DNA of 64,000 nt from Bagarius yarrelli (lineage: Eukaryota; Chordata; Actinopteri; Siluriformes; Sisoridae). Location: NCBI GenBank assembly GCA_005784505.1, contig VCAZ01000003.1, positions 1,640,510 through 1,704,509 on the forward strand. Reading direction: 5' to 3'. Under the pieces are notes generated by a model. That model searched no databases and was not told the origin of the DNA. It was given only the letters and a program-made list of their open reading frames with translations. Below, in pieces: positions 22,743 to 33,819 of the stretch; position 1 is the stretch's first letter, and every line of letters begins with the position of its first letter. The translations under genes and the position numbers were made by a program.

Positions 22743-23285
22743 TTATTTGGTCTGTGGTTGAGCTTATGTGCTTATTACACTTATGCATCCTTTTGCAGTC
22801 AGGAAGCACACACGCTTGCGATGAGGTATTTTAAAGGCAAATGGAAATGCATTCTCATCTTTAATAGAGAAGAAATGATAGTTTTGCCAAAGCATAAAAT
22901 CACATCTCTATTACTAGTACTAAAAATGTGCATGAAATGTTTTTCTGTAAATACAAAGTAATAATTAAGAAAATACACACAATTAAATGAGCAAGGCCCT
23001 TAACCATTAATTTCTCGGGTGTATAAAAGAAATAAAAGGCTATAAATATGAATGTACAATAAAAAACATTAAAACAATCAAGAAATCAGAGAAAAAGGCT
23101 GAAAATAACCTGGTGTGGATGGAAATATTTCTAATAAGCCAGTTCCTCCTGGTAGATCACACTTAACATTAGGAGCTTTAGGAGGGCTAAAAGGAACTAT
23201 TCCACTGAAAATAGAATTTGTAAGTACTGTGTTTATTCATTCAGCTTCATTAAATGCTTTATCCTGACATAAGCGTGAATGCTTA
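22743..23285. other. single-copy DNA
   Basis: No repeat or exon recognised apart from A-rich stretches at 22960-23100. Confidence 0.4.
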
Positions 23286-23464
23286 GTTCATTACGACCTT
23301 TAGCAGAGTCCCTGATCCAAAGAGACTTACATTTACCACTTTTATACAACTAAACAATTGGGGCTTAAGGGCCTTGCTCAGGGGCCCAGCAGTGACACAT
23401 TGGTGGTGCCCCCGATCCTCCAATTAGCAGTCCAACATCTTAACCACTGAGCTACCACCTCCAG
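23286..23464 (-). mobile_element. SINE-A, full length
   Basis: GGCTTAAGGGCCTTGCTCAG, GGGCCCAGCAGTGACAC, and head CTTAACCACTGAGCTACCAC are all intact. Confidence 0.9.
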
Positions 23465-23986
23465 ACACTAGGGCAGAGTAGTGTGGTGATAAAATGTCAG
23501 AATAAAAAATAGCATTGGAAACATAGAAAACAAATAATCCTCATTCCTACTTAAAAAAAACAATGACTAAGGCAATCGTGCAACCAGAAATAAGTGGATT
23601 TGTTGCAGTTGGTTTGGGAACATGTCCAATTCCAATTGAAACCAATTCACTCTTGTTTGTCCTCTACCAGCCGCCACATTCTCTTTATATAATACATTCT
23701 CGCATATAATAGCAACAGTTTTTACAAATCAGGACAATGGTAAAGAGAAAGGGCAGAGACATTTGGGTGAATTCTTTTGAAACAGATTTATGCAAATGTA
23801 TTTTTTTTGGTAATGAGGCTGAAATTCTCAGGAGCTCCTGAAAGGTTTCTTGTTCCTCTTTGACATTTCGTGTTAATTTTTTTTTCAGACACAAGTATTA
23901 TGCAAACAGTTTGACAAAGGCAATAAAATTGGAAAAACCTTGTATTTAAAGAGAGAAATGTGAACTGTTGCCACTTATGTACAGTT
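23465..23986. other. single-copy DNA
   Basis: AT-rich, no features recognised. Confidence 0.4.
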
Positions 23987-24153
23987 ACATTTGTAGCATC
24001 TGGCAGACGCCGTTATCCAGAGCCAATTATATTTATCTCTTTTATACAACTGAGCAATTTGGGATTAAGGTCCTTGCTTAGGGGCCCAACAGTGGTAACT
24101 TAGTTGTGCTGGAAATTTAACCCCGATCTTCCAATTAGCAGTCCAACACCTAT
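23987..24153 (-). mobile_element. SINE-A, head-truncated
   Basis: CATCTGGCAGACGCCGTTAT to CCAATTAGCAGTCCAACACC; the head ends abruptly at about 24152, so the pol III A box is gone. Confidence 0.88.
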
Positions 24154-24699
24154 GTAGAATTTTATTGTATAGTTTGCTTTAAATATTCTACAAACCCTGT
24201 GGATTATTAATGCCCCATGCACCATTTTATCTAGGGATTCCCAACAATATGTCCACAAAAGAGTAATAATCAATAGGATTAGAGACAAAACAATCTATAA
24301 ATGACTCAAGCAAAGCTAAACTAGTCCATCCAATGAAAAGAAAAAATAATAAATACAAAATAAAAAACAGATTTTTCTAGAACCAATATGAAATATTCAA
24401 TATTGAACACTATGGTGTTGTTGCCTGGTCACCTGCTCTAACCAGCAAGTGGAACAAGAAACTCAAACATATGGAGTTATTTGAATAACAACAAAGGTAA
24501 GTAGTTTAATCTAACATGGTGTCGCGTTAGTGTTTCGTTTTAGTGTAATGTTAATATAACATTATTAGATGTATTAACATTCCCCCTCTCATTGTTTAAT
24601 AAAGATCAGAGCAGAGGTGAAACCATTGTGCTACAAATCCATGAGGAAAGCTGAGAAACCTCGTAGGTTGTTAATTTGCACATTTCATGTCTACCTCAC
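24154..24699. other. single-copy DNA
   Basis: Nothing recognised. Confidence 0.4.
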
Positions 24700-24990
24700 C
24701 TTACAATCTGGTTGGCGCTATTGCGTTATGTTCCGTTCTCTATTGTCTTTTTTGCACTGTCTTTGTAATGTTTGTATAGTTTATTGCACTGTCTGTATTG
24801 CACTGTCTGCACCAGGTTGCACACATGCACTTTATGTCTATCCTGTTTAGTGGCTCTTTGTTGTTTTGTGGAATTCTATGCTTTGTGTAGCACCAGAGGG
24901 TCCTGGAGAAACGTTATTTCACTGTGTACTGCATCTGCTATATATGGCTGAAATGACAATAACGCTCCTTAAACTTGAACTTGAAGGTTG
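24700..24990 (+). mobile_element. G-family LINE-type 3' end, copy 1
   Basis: Blocks CACATGCACTTTATGTCTAT, CCTGTTTAGTGGCTCTTTG, CATAGAATTC-like, GTGTACTGCATCTGCTATAT, ATGGCTGAAATGACAATAA and tail CTTGAACTTGAA. The reverse complement of the same series is at 61846-62045. The CTTGAACTTGAA tail and 5' truncation are LINE-like. Confidence 0.72.
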
Positions 24991-25073
24991 AATGTATGAT
25001 GAATATAGGATTGGTAAGCAGACCAAATATCATGTATTTCTGTATATCGGATTAGATTAGGGCAGCACATTGG
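24991..25073 (+). repeat. short direct duplication at a B-element junction
   Basis: GGATTAGATTAGGGCAGCAC occurs twice in a row at about 25047-25092, the second ending in the B-element head. Part of the element head was copied with its flank. Confidence 0.8.
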
Positions 25074-25330
25074 ATTAGATTAGGGCAGCACGGTGGTTTA
25101 GTGGTTAGCACTGTTGCGTCACAGCAAGAAAGTCCTGGGTTCGGTTTCTCTGGGAAGTCTGGTTTGCTTGCACAGTCCAAAAACATGTATGTTAGGTTAA
25201 TTGGTGATTCTAAATTGAGTGTGAGTCCAGGGTGTACCCCTCCTGCCATTTGCCTTTTCAGAGAAGGCTGAGATAGACTCCAGCAGATCCCTGTGACCCT
25301 GAATTAGGGAATAAGTATGTAAATGAGTAT
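25074..25330 (+). mobile_element. B-element, internally deleted
   Basis: GCAGCACGGTGGTTTAGTGG head, GTCACAGCAAGAAAGTCCTG, ACAGTCCAAAAACATGTATG, then a jump from TGATTCTAAATTGAGTG to GTCCAGGGTGTACCCC, end CCAGCAGATCCCTGTGACC. Confidence 0.87.
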
Positions 25331-25334
25331 AAAA

Positions 25335-25582
25335 ATGTAAATGTCTTTATTTGTCACATATCCTCTACAGCACATTGAAATTTTGTTGCTTCACATATCC
25401 TATTTCAGAAAGTTATGGTCAGAGCACAGGGTCAGATATGATACAGCCCCCCTGGAGCAGAAAGGGTTAAGGTCCTTGCTCAAGCACCCAAAAGTGGCAG
25501 ATTGGTAGTGGTGGTGCTTAAACCCAGGTCTACCTGGTGTCCAAATCAACACCTTAGCTATTTGATGCACCACTGCAACTCA
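25335..25582 (-). mobile_element. SINE-D, full length
   Basis: On the minus strand it has a head near TAGCTAAGGTGTTGATTTGG, a B-box-like GGTTTAAGCACC region, body GAGCAAGGACCTTAACCCTT and TGCTCCAGGGG, and an end with GAAATAGGATATGTGAAG and ATATGTGACAAATAAAGACA. Other copies: 29541-29688, 43396-43465. Confidence 0.75.
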
Positions 25583-25589
25583 GGAGTCT

Positions 25590-25764
25590 TAGGAATGTCA
25601 CCTGGAGTTTTTAGAGTCTGAAACTTTCTTGAGCTTAAAGAGTCTGAAAGTCTGTGGAAGCTTAAAAAATCTCAAATACTCATAAACGAGGAGATGTAGG
25701 AGTGAGTTCTTCTTCCATCGTTCTAGACCAGACCTTAAACTAGGGTGAGTAAGCTGCTTAAATA

Positions 25765-25829
<65 letters not shown>

Positions 25830-25906
25830 ATTAGGGAAATGTGAATCAGGTGCGTGTGATTTGTACTCTGGGGACTGTGACCAGAAAGCGTGTGTCTGTG
25901 ACAGAA
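25590..25906 (+). repeat. E-family dispersed repeat, copy 2, with TG array
   Basis: Matches copy 1 at 17770-18027 except that a TG array of about 27 units (25767-25823) is inserted before TTAGGGAAATGTGAATCAGG. Ends GGGGACTGTGACCAGAAAGC. Confidence 0.55.
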
Positions 25907-27556
25907 AAGCGTTTGTCACCAACAATGTGGTGTTCAATAATAAATAAATAATTCATGTCTGTTCTTAAAAATCTGTTTTAGTTTTTGTATTTATTATCTT
26001 TCATTTTTTTCGGATGGACTGGCTTTAGTGCATGATGCGCTGTACATCACGGATGCTTACAGTAGGCAGATCTGAAACTGATTTCACGACTTCTGTGCAC
26101 AGAGCCCATTACTGTAAAACTGTAATTTAACTTCCTGCTTGCAAACAAATGAAAGCAATTCATATTTCTGCATTAATGTTAATCGAGGAGTCCAAAACTA
26201 AAAAAAAAAAGCTCAAATATCAGGAAAATATTTAAACCAATTAATTTAATTAATTTAAATTAATTAATTTATAATTCCTTAATAAAATATGTTTCAGTGT
26301 AGTCGCAAACTACAGAAGCTCTCTGTTACTATCAATACACACCAAAATCGAGTTACACCATATTCCTACCTGTCCAATAGAAATACTGCAACTATGACAT
26401 CATCTTACAATCCCTTTGACTCCTGTAATAGACTCTAGCGTGGTAACACAACACACAGTGATGGTGTATCCTATTCAAACAGGGTGCACAGATATACACA
26501 TATATATGATGACAGACAGGTGGAAAAGCCTATTATGATGCTTGGAGCAAACATTTCGATTGGAAGAACATTTCTCGGTCCTGCACCTTCCACAAAATAT
26601 ATTAATTAATAAATACTATCAGTATGTAAAGAGACTTTTAAGCAGCAGAACAAAAAATGTTCCTAAATACATCAATTGTACCATTAATGTTAAGGTGGAC
26701 GATGTACCGTAGGTCTTTTTTCTTATTGTTTTTAACAACCTTGTTTAAGTCAATCTACTGAATTTAATTTAAAGCAGCTTTAGAGAAAAATGAATGTAGA
26801 TCCGTGGTTAGATCAGTAATTATCAAACCATGACGGAGCATTCCTTGAGAGAAACCAGTCTTATAGACAATAGCATGAATAGATTATAAACTCCAGCCAA
26901 CTCGCAATCAGTTTTCGTTTGAAAGCATCTTTAAAAAAAACCCCGGTGAAATTATAATAATTCCCTGTTTAATCATATCCTATTTAAAAGGTTTATAGCC
27001 TAGGCTTGTTTTAGATCTTGATTTTCCCGACTGTTTGAGATTTGTTGTTGGAGCGTTCAGTAAAACTGCATTACCTGGAGCTGAGTTCCGTATTCTAGAC
27101 AGCATCACAATTAAAAAATAATGAAAATAAAATATTAAATAGCCAAACAATAGTAACTAGCAAAACAAGCACAATTAACACATGTACACAGAGTAACACA
27201 ATCAATATTAAAACAAATATCTCCAAGACTCAAAATCAAATTAGGCATCAAATTTTAAAATCTCAACTGAGCAAATATAAAAAAAAAGATTATTACAGAA
27301 TTTAAGAGCAAAAACTGATGAAAATTCCAGACACACTTTGACTTTTGCTTAAACTAAGAATCGGAATTTTAAACACGATTTTTACTTCGAGATTTACAGA
27401 GGTACAACAGCTTGGGTGATCATGATAATGTGAATCTGGTGGTGTAGTGCTTTAAAATAAATAGCAAGATCTTGAAGTCTTTCCAAAACGGAATAAAGAG
27501 AGGATAACAGAAGAATAAAACAAGTCATGGGATGAAAACATTAGCAGTTTCTTAGG
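25907..27556. other. single-copy AT-rich DNA
   Basis: A TTAATTTAATTAATTTAAAT palindromic tract lies near 26238-26271. At 26755-26880 CAGCTTTAGAGAAAAATGAA and CTTGAGAGAAACCAGTC resemble a decayed minus-strand LINE tail. Rest shows nothing. Confidence 0.35.
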
Positions 27557-27907
27557 CAATGCAAGGCAAGTTTATTTACACATTTTATGTTTTTAAAGTG
27601 CTTTCCGTAAGAAAAATTGAGAAATTAAAAGAAAAGATTTAAAATAAATAAAAACAGTTAGGAAAATAAAATGATTATAGTCAGTTCGGATGTAGCACAG
27701 TGCTCATTCAGTGAATGCAGAACTAAACAGATGTGTTTTGAGTCTGGATTTAGGGATGGATTCTGATTTAACACATCTGGTCTCTTCCGGTAGCTGGTTC
27801 CAACTGCAGGCTGTGTAATAGCTAAAAGCAGATTCTGCTTGTTTAAACTGAACCCTTGGTATGTTTAACTGACTCGTCCCAGTGATCTGATTGGTTTATA
27901 TTCAGTG
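27557..27907 (-). mobile_element. dispersed retroelement 3' segment
   Basis: GCAAGGCAAGTTTATTTACA, GTAGCACAGTGCTCATTCAG, AACAGATGTGTTTTGAGTCT and GGTAGCTGGTTCCAACTGCA are typical of a dispersed repeat I recall from other fish; the GCAAGTTTATTT start is a reversed tail. Only one copy in this window, so family and strand are from memory. Confidence 0.5.
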
Positions 27908-28045
27908 AGCATATCTGAAATGTATTTAGCATATTTAGCATATCTGAAATGTATTTAGCATATTTAGCATATCTGAAATGTACTCAGCATATTTAGCATA
28001 GCTGAAATGTATTTAGCATAGTTGAAATGTTTTTTTAAAGTATGA
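27908..28045 (+). repeat. 29-bp minisatellite grown from the adjacent repeat
   Basis: About four copies of a 29-bp unit, AGCATATCTGAAATGTATTT plus AGCATATTT, the last one shortened and diverged. The first unit continues the preceding dispersed repeat. Confidence 0.88.
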
Positions 28046-28074
28046 GCAGTTCTTAGATTATAGTACGTCAACGA

Positions 28075-28445
28075 CCACCATGAACTCTTCAGCAGCTGGA
28101 AACCTGCATCGGGCAAAAACGAGACCAAATCAATTCAACACCAAAACACCAGAAACTCATAACCTTGATGCCCTGACATAGTTAAACCGTTTTAAAAAGA
28201 AGTGGAGATGCTACACGATAGTAAACGTGTTCCGTTCCAACTATTTTGAGATAGTTTTAACTATTTTAGCAGAAATTTAGCAAAAATTTCAAATTTTACA
28301 CTTAGAAATGTAGAATTTCTTAGTTTAAACATTATTTAAAATATTTTCTATGTTCTTTTGTGAATAAAATATTGGCTTATGTGATTTGAAAGTCTTTTAA
28401 GTTTCATTTTATTAAAATTTAAAAAATGTCTCAACGTTTCAGGAA
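28075..28445 (+). mobile_element. F-family dispersed repeat, longer copy
   Basis: CACCAAAACACCAGAAACTC, GAAGTGGAGATGCTACACGA and an end with AATAAAATATTGGCTTATGT, GTGATTTGAAAGTCTTTTAA and TCTCAACGTTTCAGGAATT. The last ~190 bp recur at 42845-43036. I recall it as an abundant fish DNA-element-like family without naming it. Confidence 0.6.
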
Positions 28446-28612
28446 TTGGGGAAAGTGGTGGCTTATGGTTAAGGTGTTGAACTACCAGCCCAAAGATTGT
28501 GGGTTCGATTTCCAGCTCCACCAAGCCACCACCGCTGGGCCCCTGAGCAAGGCCCTCAAACCCCAATTGCTCAGTATAAGGACATCTGCCAAATGCTGTA
28601 AATGTATATTTC
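28446..28612 (+). mobile_element. SINE-A adjoining the F-repeat end
   Basis: GGCTTATGGTTAAGGTGTTG, GATTGTGGGTTCGATTTCCA (B box), GGGCCCCTGAGCAAGGCCCT. It starts within a base or two of the F-repeat end. Confidence 0.88.
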
Positions 28613-29540
28613 CATCTATATCTAGGTGAGATTCTAAACTTTTTTTAGCAGTATAGTAGGACTGTGTGGTAAATAAGTTTACGCTGCGCTGTTCGGAAGA
28701 TTCTCAAGCACGTATTTGGTGGCTGTATTTGTTGTTTTGTTTCTAGTGCATTGATTTTAGTTTGAAGAGATGTGTGATAGCTTTTGAGAAAAACTGTGTA
28801 AATAAAAAAAAAAATCTCTGCAGGATCTTTCCTCGTTTCCACTCAGCACTCTGGAGTGTGTTTGTCTCTATCCGCATTGCATGCAATGTTCTGTAACAGT
28901 GCTGGAAAAAAGTCTTTTGCCTCTCTCAATCTTCAATCATGGCTGATGATACGGTTGACTGGAATGAAAATAATTTAAGATCAGACTGTCTTCTAGTTCT
29001 CTATATCTACATCAATCTCTCTTTTCTCATTTCTTTTTTTTTTAACTCTTTTATTGCAAGATTTCATAATGTAATTGGTGTCCGTTAATACTACATGAAG
29101 TGATCATGCCCACTTTACAGTTCCCCAGACTTTATTAAAGATGTCATGAACTACCGCGTTTAATTATTTTTTACTATTCCCTGAGGTCCACTTATAATGT
29201 CATCAAGATTTTTCCATTAAAAACATCATATATTATATATAATAGGCTATTTTCTATCCTGTTTTTTTGAGGGGTGCCTTTCTAAAAATGCTTGGCAGAA
29301 TAGGCGTGGCAGATTGTTGTCTTGGAAAGTAAATGCCCACTGCTGTGGTTGGCTAACAGTTTTACACACAAAGCAATAGTAATCACATAACATTATTAAA
29401 TACAGTTACACAACATTACAGTGGGATCTGATATCATCAGCAGACTCTGCACATTGCCCTCTTTTAAATTCAGTATTTTAGAAAACCCAGTATTGAATTT
29501 TTCCTTGTTTGAAAACGCAGCAAATGAATGACGAATAAGT
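28613..29540. other. single-copy DNA
   Basis: No repeat or exon recognised. Confidence 0.4.
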
Positions 29541-29776
29541 GCAGGGTCTCCTATGATGGAGCAGAAAGGGTTAAAGTCTTGCCCAATGACCCAAAAGCGG
29601 ATGTCTGGCGGTGGCAGGGCTTGAACCCGGATCTTCAGTTTAACAACTCGGCACCTTAACCATTTGAGCTACTATTTCCCCTCTGAGACGTCCTTAAAAT
29701 AAAGTCAATCCACTGTTTCCTATGAAGAGCAAGACCCTTAACCCTTCCTGCTCCAGGGGCGATCTTCTTCTAAGGA
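29541..29776 (-). mobile_element. SINE-D copy plus a small inverted fragment
   Basis: 29541-29688 is the minus-strand copy (GGAGCAGAAAGGGTTAAAGT to GAGCTACTATTTCCCC). At 29729-29776 the same body appears in the + orientation (GACCCTTAACCCTTCCTGCT, CCAGGGGC), so two SINE-D pieces face each other 40 bp apart. Confidence 0.7.
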
Positions 29777-30504
29777 AGCAGCGCTATTATGTTGTAGTAA
29801 TTAATGATATAATAATTATAGAATTATTATAATATAAATAATTATAATGTTGTACTCTATTATGTTAGTGTTGTTAGAGTACAGTTAGATGATAACAGAG
29901 TACAACATTTCAAAACCTGTTGTATTTTTTGGCCACCTGTCTCCAATAAAAGATGTTTTTTTGAGTTAAAGGATGTTTTCTAGCCCAAAAAGACTTTTAT
30001 ATGTCAAAAAATTAAAGTAAATTTGATTTCTCTTTTCATGACCCTGGTTAATAATTAAGTTTAGTATAAGTGATGAAATAATGCCCTTTTTTGTTATATT
30101 TATCATATTTATGTAATAATTAAATTTTTTGTCGCTTTAAAGTGGAGGAAGTTGTTATTCTTAAACATTTCAGCACAATGTGAAGTGTTGCACAAAAAGT
30201 GTGTCTGGATTAAGCATTCCAGTGAAATATGTTCTGACCCATGACTGAAAAAAAAACATTGCTTATTAAGAAATGTGTGCCAGGGTATAACAATATCGTG
30301 TAAGCACCAAGTAAAACATTGGCGTAAACATAGCCTGAGGTAACAAGAAACAAATATTACATAACTGAGTTTTTATTGGCAGCAGCAACAAATTAAATAA
30401 TAGTGTAGCACATATAGGTGGTCATATTAAGGCATGGAACAGTTAATATATGTTTATTTGTTTTTCCTTCTTTCCTTTCTAACAAGCAACTAAACAAACA
30501 AACT
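29777..30504. other. AT-rich single-copy DNA
   Basis: Low-complexity TAATAATTATA near 29800-29850. Nothing else recognised. Confidence 0.4.
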
Positions 30505-30577
30505 GGTTCCATAGTGTAGTGGTCATCACATCTGCTTTACACGCAGAAGGTCCTGGGTTCGATCCCCAGTAGAACCA
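30505..30577 (+). tRNA. tRNA-Val(UAC)-like gene
   Basis: The 73-base sequence folds as a standard cloverleaf without encoded CCA. A box TAGTGTAGTGG, B box GGTTCGATCCC, and anticodon loop TTTACAC flanked by CTGC/GCAG, giving anticodon TAC (valine). The acceptor stem has one mismatch, base 6 C against A at position 67. No TTTT pol III terminator occurs until about 30678, roughly 100 bp downstream. It has no SINE body attached. Either a slightly worn functional gene or a tRNA-derived pseudogene. Confidence 0.85.
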
Positions 30578-30687
30578 TGTGTTTAGGTACCTAATAAAAA
30601 TGCAGGTTATACAGAAAAACATGTATTAACACTGTAAGCAAGTCTGTTAGGGCTATTTATGCAGTGAGGGAATAAAGGGTTTTGGGG
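30578..30687. other. tRNA 3' flank
   Basis: TGTGTTTAGGTACC follows directly; no oligo-T run in the first 40 bp. Confidence 0.5.
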
Positions 30688-30846
30688 TAAGTGAGTGGCT
30701 CATGGTTAAGGTGTTGGACTACCAACCTGCAGATTGTGGGTTCGATTGCTGGGCCTCTGAGCAAGGCCCTTAACCCCCAATTGCTCAGTTGTATAAATGA
30801 GAAATGTAGTCGCTCTGGACAAGGGCGTCTACCAAATGATGTAAAC
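30688..30846 (+). mobile_element. SINE-A
   Basis: GGCTCATGGTTAAGGTGTTG head, GATTGTGGGTTCGATTGC B box, then a deletion to GGGCCTCTGAGCAAGGCCCT. Close to the 28446 copy in its head. Confidence 0.88.
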
Positions 30847-30929
30847 AAACAAATTGGTAATAATGTCTATCCTAAAAATAATTGTGTAGCATATACAGTA
30901 TGCATGGTCATCTTCAGGCATATTTTACG

Positions 30930-31126
30930 GGGGGAAGTGGTAGTCTAGTGGTTAAGTTGTTGGTCTGTTAATTGGAAGATCTGGGTTCAAGTCCCAGTAC
31001 CACCAAGTTACCAGTGTTGGGCTCCTGAGCAAGGCCCCTAACCCCCAGTTGCTCAGTTGTATATATTAAAATAAAATGTAAGTCGCTTTGGATAAGAGTG
31101 TCTGTTAAATGCTACAAATAAAAATG
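30930..31126 (+). mobile_element. SINE-A, full length
   Basis: GGGGGAAGTGGTAGTCTAGT head, GATCTGGGTTCAAGTCCCAG B box, CACCAAGTTACCAGTGTTGG body, GGATAAGAGTGTCTGTTAAA end. One of the best preserved heads here. Confidence 0.9.
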
Positions 31127-31135
31127 TATTCATTT

Positions 31136-31239
31136 TCCTTTCTTTCCTTCCTTTTTTCCTTCCTTCCTTCCTTCCAAACAAACAAATTGGTAACAATGTC
31201 TATCTTAAAAAAAGATGCAAGTCTATAACAGGATATCAT

Positions 31240-31285
<46 letters not shown>

Positions 31286-31310
31286 ATACACACACACACA
31301 CACACATACA
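31136..31310. repeat. TTCC array and CA array
   Basis: TTTCC/TTCC pyrimidine units at 31136-31175 and a CA array with CG interruptions at 31240-31310. Confidence 0.95.
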
Positions 31311-31987
31311 GATTCATACCTAGAGGAAATTTATCACCTAAATGCATGTTTTTATGAGGTGGGAGGAAGTCAGAGAGCCTGAAGAAAACCCCCAAAGACA
31401 CAAAGACATTAGTTACCTCATAAACACTACTTTAAGCTTAGCATTGAAATATTATTTGTTACCTCCCTCTCTATAACAGCTACTGGTACCACAGCTACGA
31501 CTCCTTATTTTTATTCTTATTCTTGACTTAAAATTACAGACAAAAATGATTGATGGATATAAGGCATTAAAAATTGCCCCAAAAGAATCTAGGGTGTTTA
31601 GTCAGATTACAACATACAACCAACATAAAACAATTTACTAATTTTAAAGAAAAAGCACATAATAAATGTGTGATTATTTGGTTTTTGGAAGTTTATAATC
31701 TAACTGTTCCATAATCCTACTGAACAACTATAAGGAAAAGGTCTTCTTATAAGAAAATAAAAAATAAAACAGGAATTAATTTATATTAGGACAATAATTA
31801 CTGCTGGGGTGATGTGATGCTCATACTGGTGCTATTCTGACATTGAAAGATTGAGACTAACTTCAAGCACTGGTGTGTAAATGGGAGGAGGAGCTGAGTG
31901 TAGTGAGACGCCTGTCATACAGCTGTGCGTGAATTATGTTGACTGTTCACAGAGACAGGAGCCAAAGAAAAAAAGAGAGTTAGATAG

Positions 31988-32025
<38 letters not shown>

Positions 32026-32262
32026 GCAGACAAAGCTGTAACTAAATGTGCGTGTGTCTGTGTTACAAATAAACATTCTAAAAATAAGAAATTAAAAATG
32101 TCCTTCCAAAACTTTTACTAGTTAAACTGTATCACTCCATTTAAACCTAAAGCCGCTATTAAGATAGAAAAAGGGCTCACAAATTTAGGTGGCCTCCAAA
32201 GCTCTGTTTTGATGGTAGTAACACTGCAGAATGGGGGTGTCAGGAAGCCCAAACTCATATTT
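31311..32262. other. single-copy DNA with a GA array
   Basis: GA array of about 17 units at 31989-32022. Remaining sequence shows nothing recognised. Confidence 0.45.
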
Positions 32263-32404
32263 AAATTTACATCCAGAGCAACTAACATTTATCTCTTTTA
32301 TACAACTAAACAAGGGCCTTGAGGGCCTTAAGGGCCTTGCTCAGGGGCTCAAATCCCAATCTTTCAATTAGCAGTCCAACACCTTAACCACTAGGCTACC
32401 ACTT
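32263..32404 (-). mobile_element. SINE-A, truncated with a local triplication
   Basis: AGGGCCTTGAGGGCCTTAAG then GGCCTTGCTCAGGGG: the GGGCCTT motif is present three times where other copies have it once. Head AGCAGTCCAACACCTTAACC is intact. Confidence 0.82.
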
Positions 32405-33561
32405 TATATTCTTTTTATAGGGGCCGAAATTGCCAGCAGTGCCGCTGTTTAAACCACAGCTTTTTCAGATATTGTTTTATAAATTAGGAATGAAACATCA
32501 TGCTTTTAGGCAAACTTTAAGCCTTTAAAGAAACAACTAACAAAACTAGTTCCTGTTAGCAGCTAGAAACACTATGTTTCTCGCAGAGGCACAATATACT
32601 AGCCAAATATCTAGCCAGAAAAAAAATAACTAGTTCCATCAGTTATATGTGCTTCACACATAACTATCTCAGTTTACCATTTTTGTATATAAGCTGATAA
32701 TATATAAAGTATAGCATATTATAATAGATTCCGTATTATTATTATTATTATTATATATTTATATTTATTATTATTGTTTATTATTATAATTATTATTATA
32801 AAACAACAACTAAAACAACAATAATAATAATTGTTATTATTATAATCCTTGATATTTATAATAATGGCAGCTTATAATTTATTTTTATAGTAGTAGTATT
32901 TTTATCGCTTTCTATACTTTCTTGCCTTATGCAATATTTATACACAGCAGTTACTGTTTTCCCCCTAAATTGTGAAAATAATCCATTTAGCAAAGCAAAA
33001 CACAAGGCCAGGCTTGAGTTCAATCAATAATTAAAACTTTCTGCATCATAGTCTCCTGATAACGCAGACTGCAACCACAGACACAGATGCAACTGACAAT
33101 TACTCACATAAACATGGGGCTGAAAACACAGTAAAAGATCTATCTGCCCCAGGGGGGCTGCCGACGCAGGTCTGAGCTTATGTAGAGCCTTTAGACTCCC
33201 ACAGGTAATCACTCTGCACCAGTCGGCTGCTTAATTTACAATCATCATTAGAAATGAAGTTTCAGGTGTTTAATTATTATGCATGACATTTAAATATAAA
33301 CCACTTAATTTCTCGGTTTAATTACCTCAAAAACTAATTTCACATTTGTTGCTCTCTGAACAATATTGCTTGGGAGGCTGGAAGAAAAAGACAACTTGGC
33401 GTGCATTATTTGCTGTGCAATCCTGTTTTAAACAATAGTCTTGTTGTTTTATTGCATTTTTACTGTTTCTTATTGTGTCTTATTGTTTTCTTGGACCAAA
33501 TATTTCAGGATGTATTAGACATAAATAAAATTTCTTATCTACTGCTGTTGTGTTCCAAACT
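32405..33561. other. single-copy DNA, AT tract then conserved-type block
   Basis: ATT/TTA-rich tract at 32735-32900. From 32940 to 33370 the sequence is balanced and repeat-free, with GTTTAATTATTATGCATGAC, GGTTTAATTACCTC and CAATCAATAATTA, a cluster of TAATTA-type homeodomain cores. No exon seen. Enhancer function is inferred. Confidence 0.35.
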
Positions 33562-33819
33562 CAACATAGGGGTGGATATGATCTTGCCAAGTAGGATGTG
33601 ATCCTTTATTAAATCAACATTTTAACCAATCATAAACATCTGGACATCTGGTTTACGAGGAGGAAAAGATTTAAAAATGGATTGAGGCGGATTTGGTCGA
33701 CACACACTGATGACATCAGATGACTATAATTGGATGATCGAAATGTTGATCATGGATTAACAATGGATGGTAAGCCAAGATCACATCCTACATGGCAAAA
33801 TCACGTCCACCCAACATAG
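33562..33819. mobile_element. foldback MITE with 8-bp target duplication
   Basis: The element is 33570-33811 (242 bp), flanked by CAACATAG at 33562-33569 and 33812-33819. The left end GGGTGGATATGATCTTGCCA and the inverted right end GGTGGACGTGATTTTGCCAT, then AGGATGTGATC on both, give about 34 bp of terminal inverted repeat with four differences; weaker inverted similarity (ATCAACATTT, CATCTG) extends to about 95 bp per arm. No coding capacity. An 8-bp duplication fits a hAT-type transposase; a 7-bp reading (AACATAG) is also possible because a C is shared. Confidence 0.82.
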
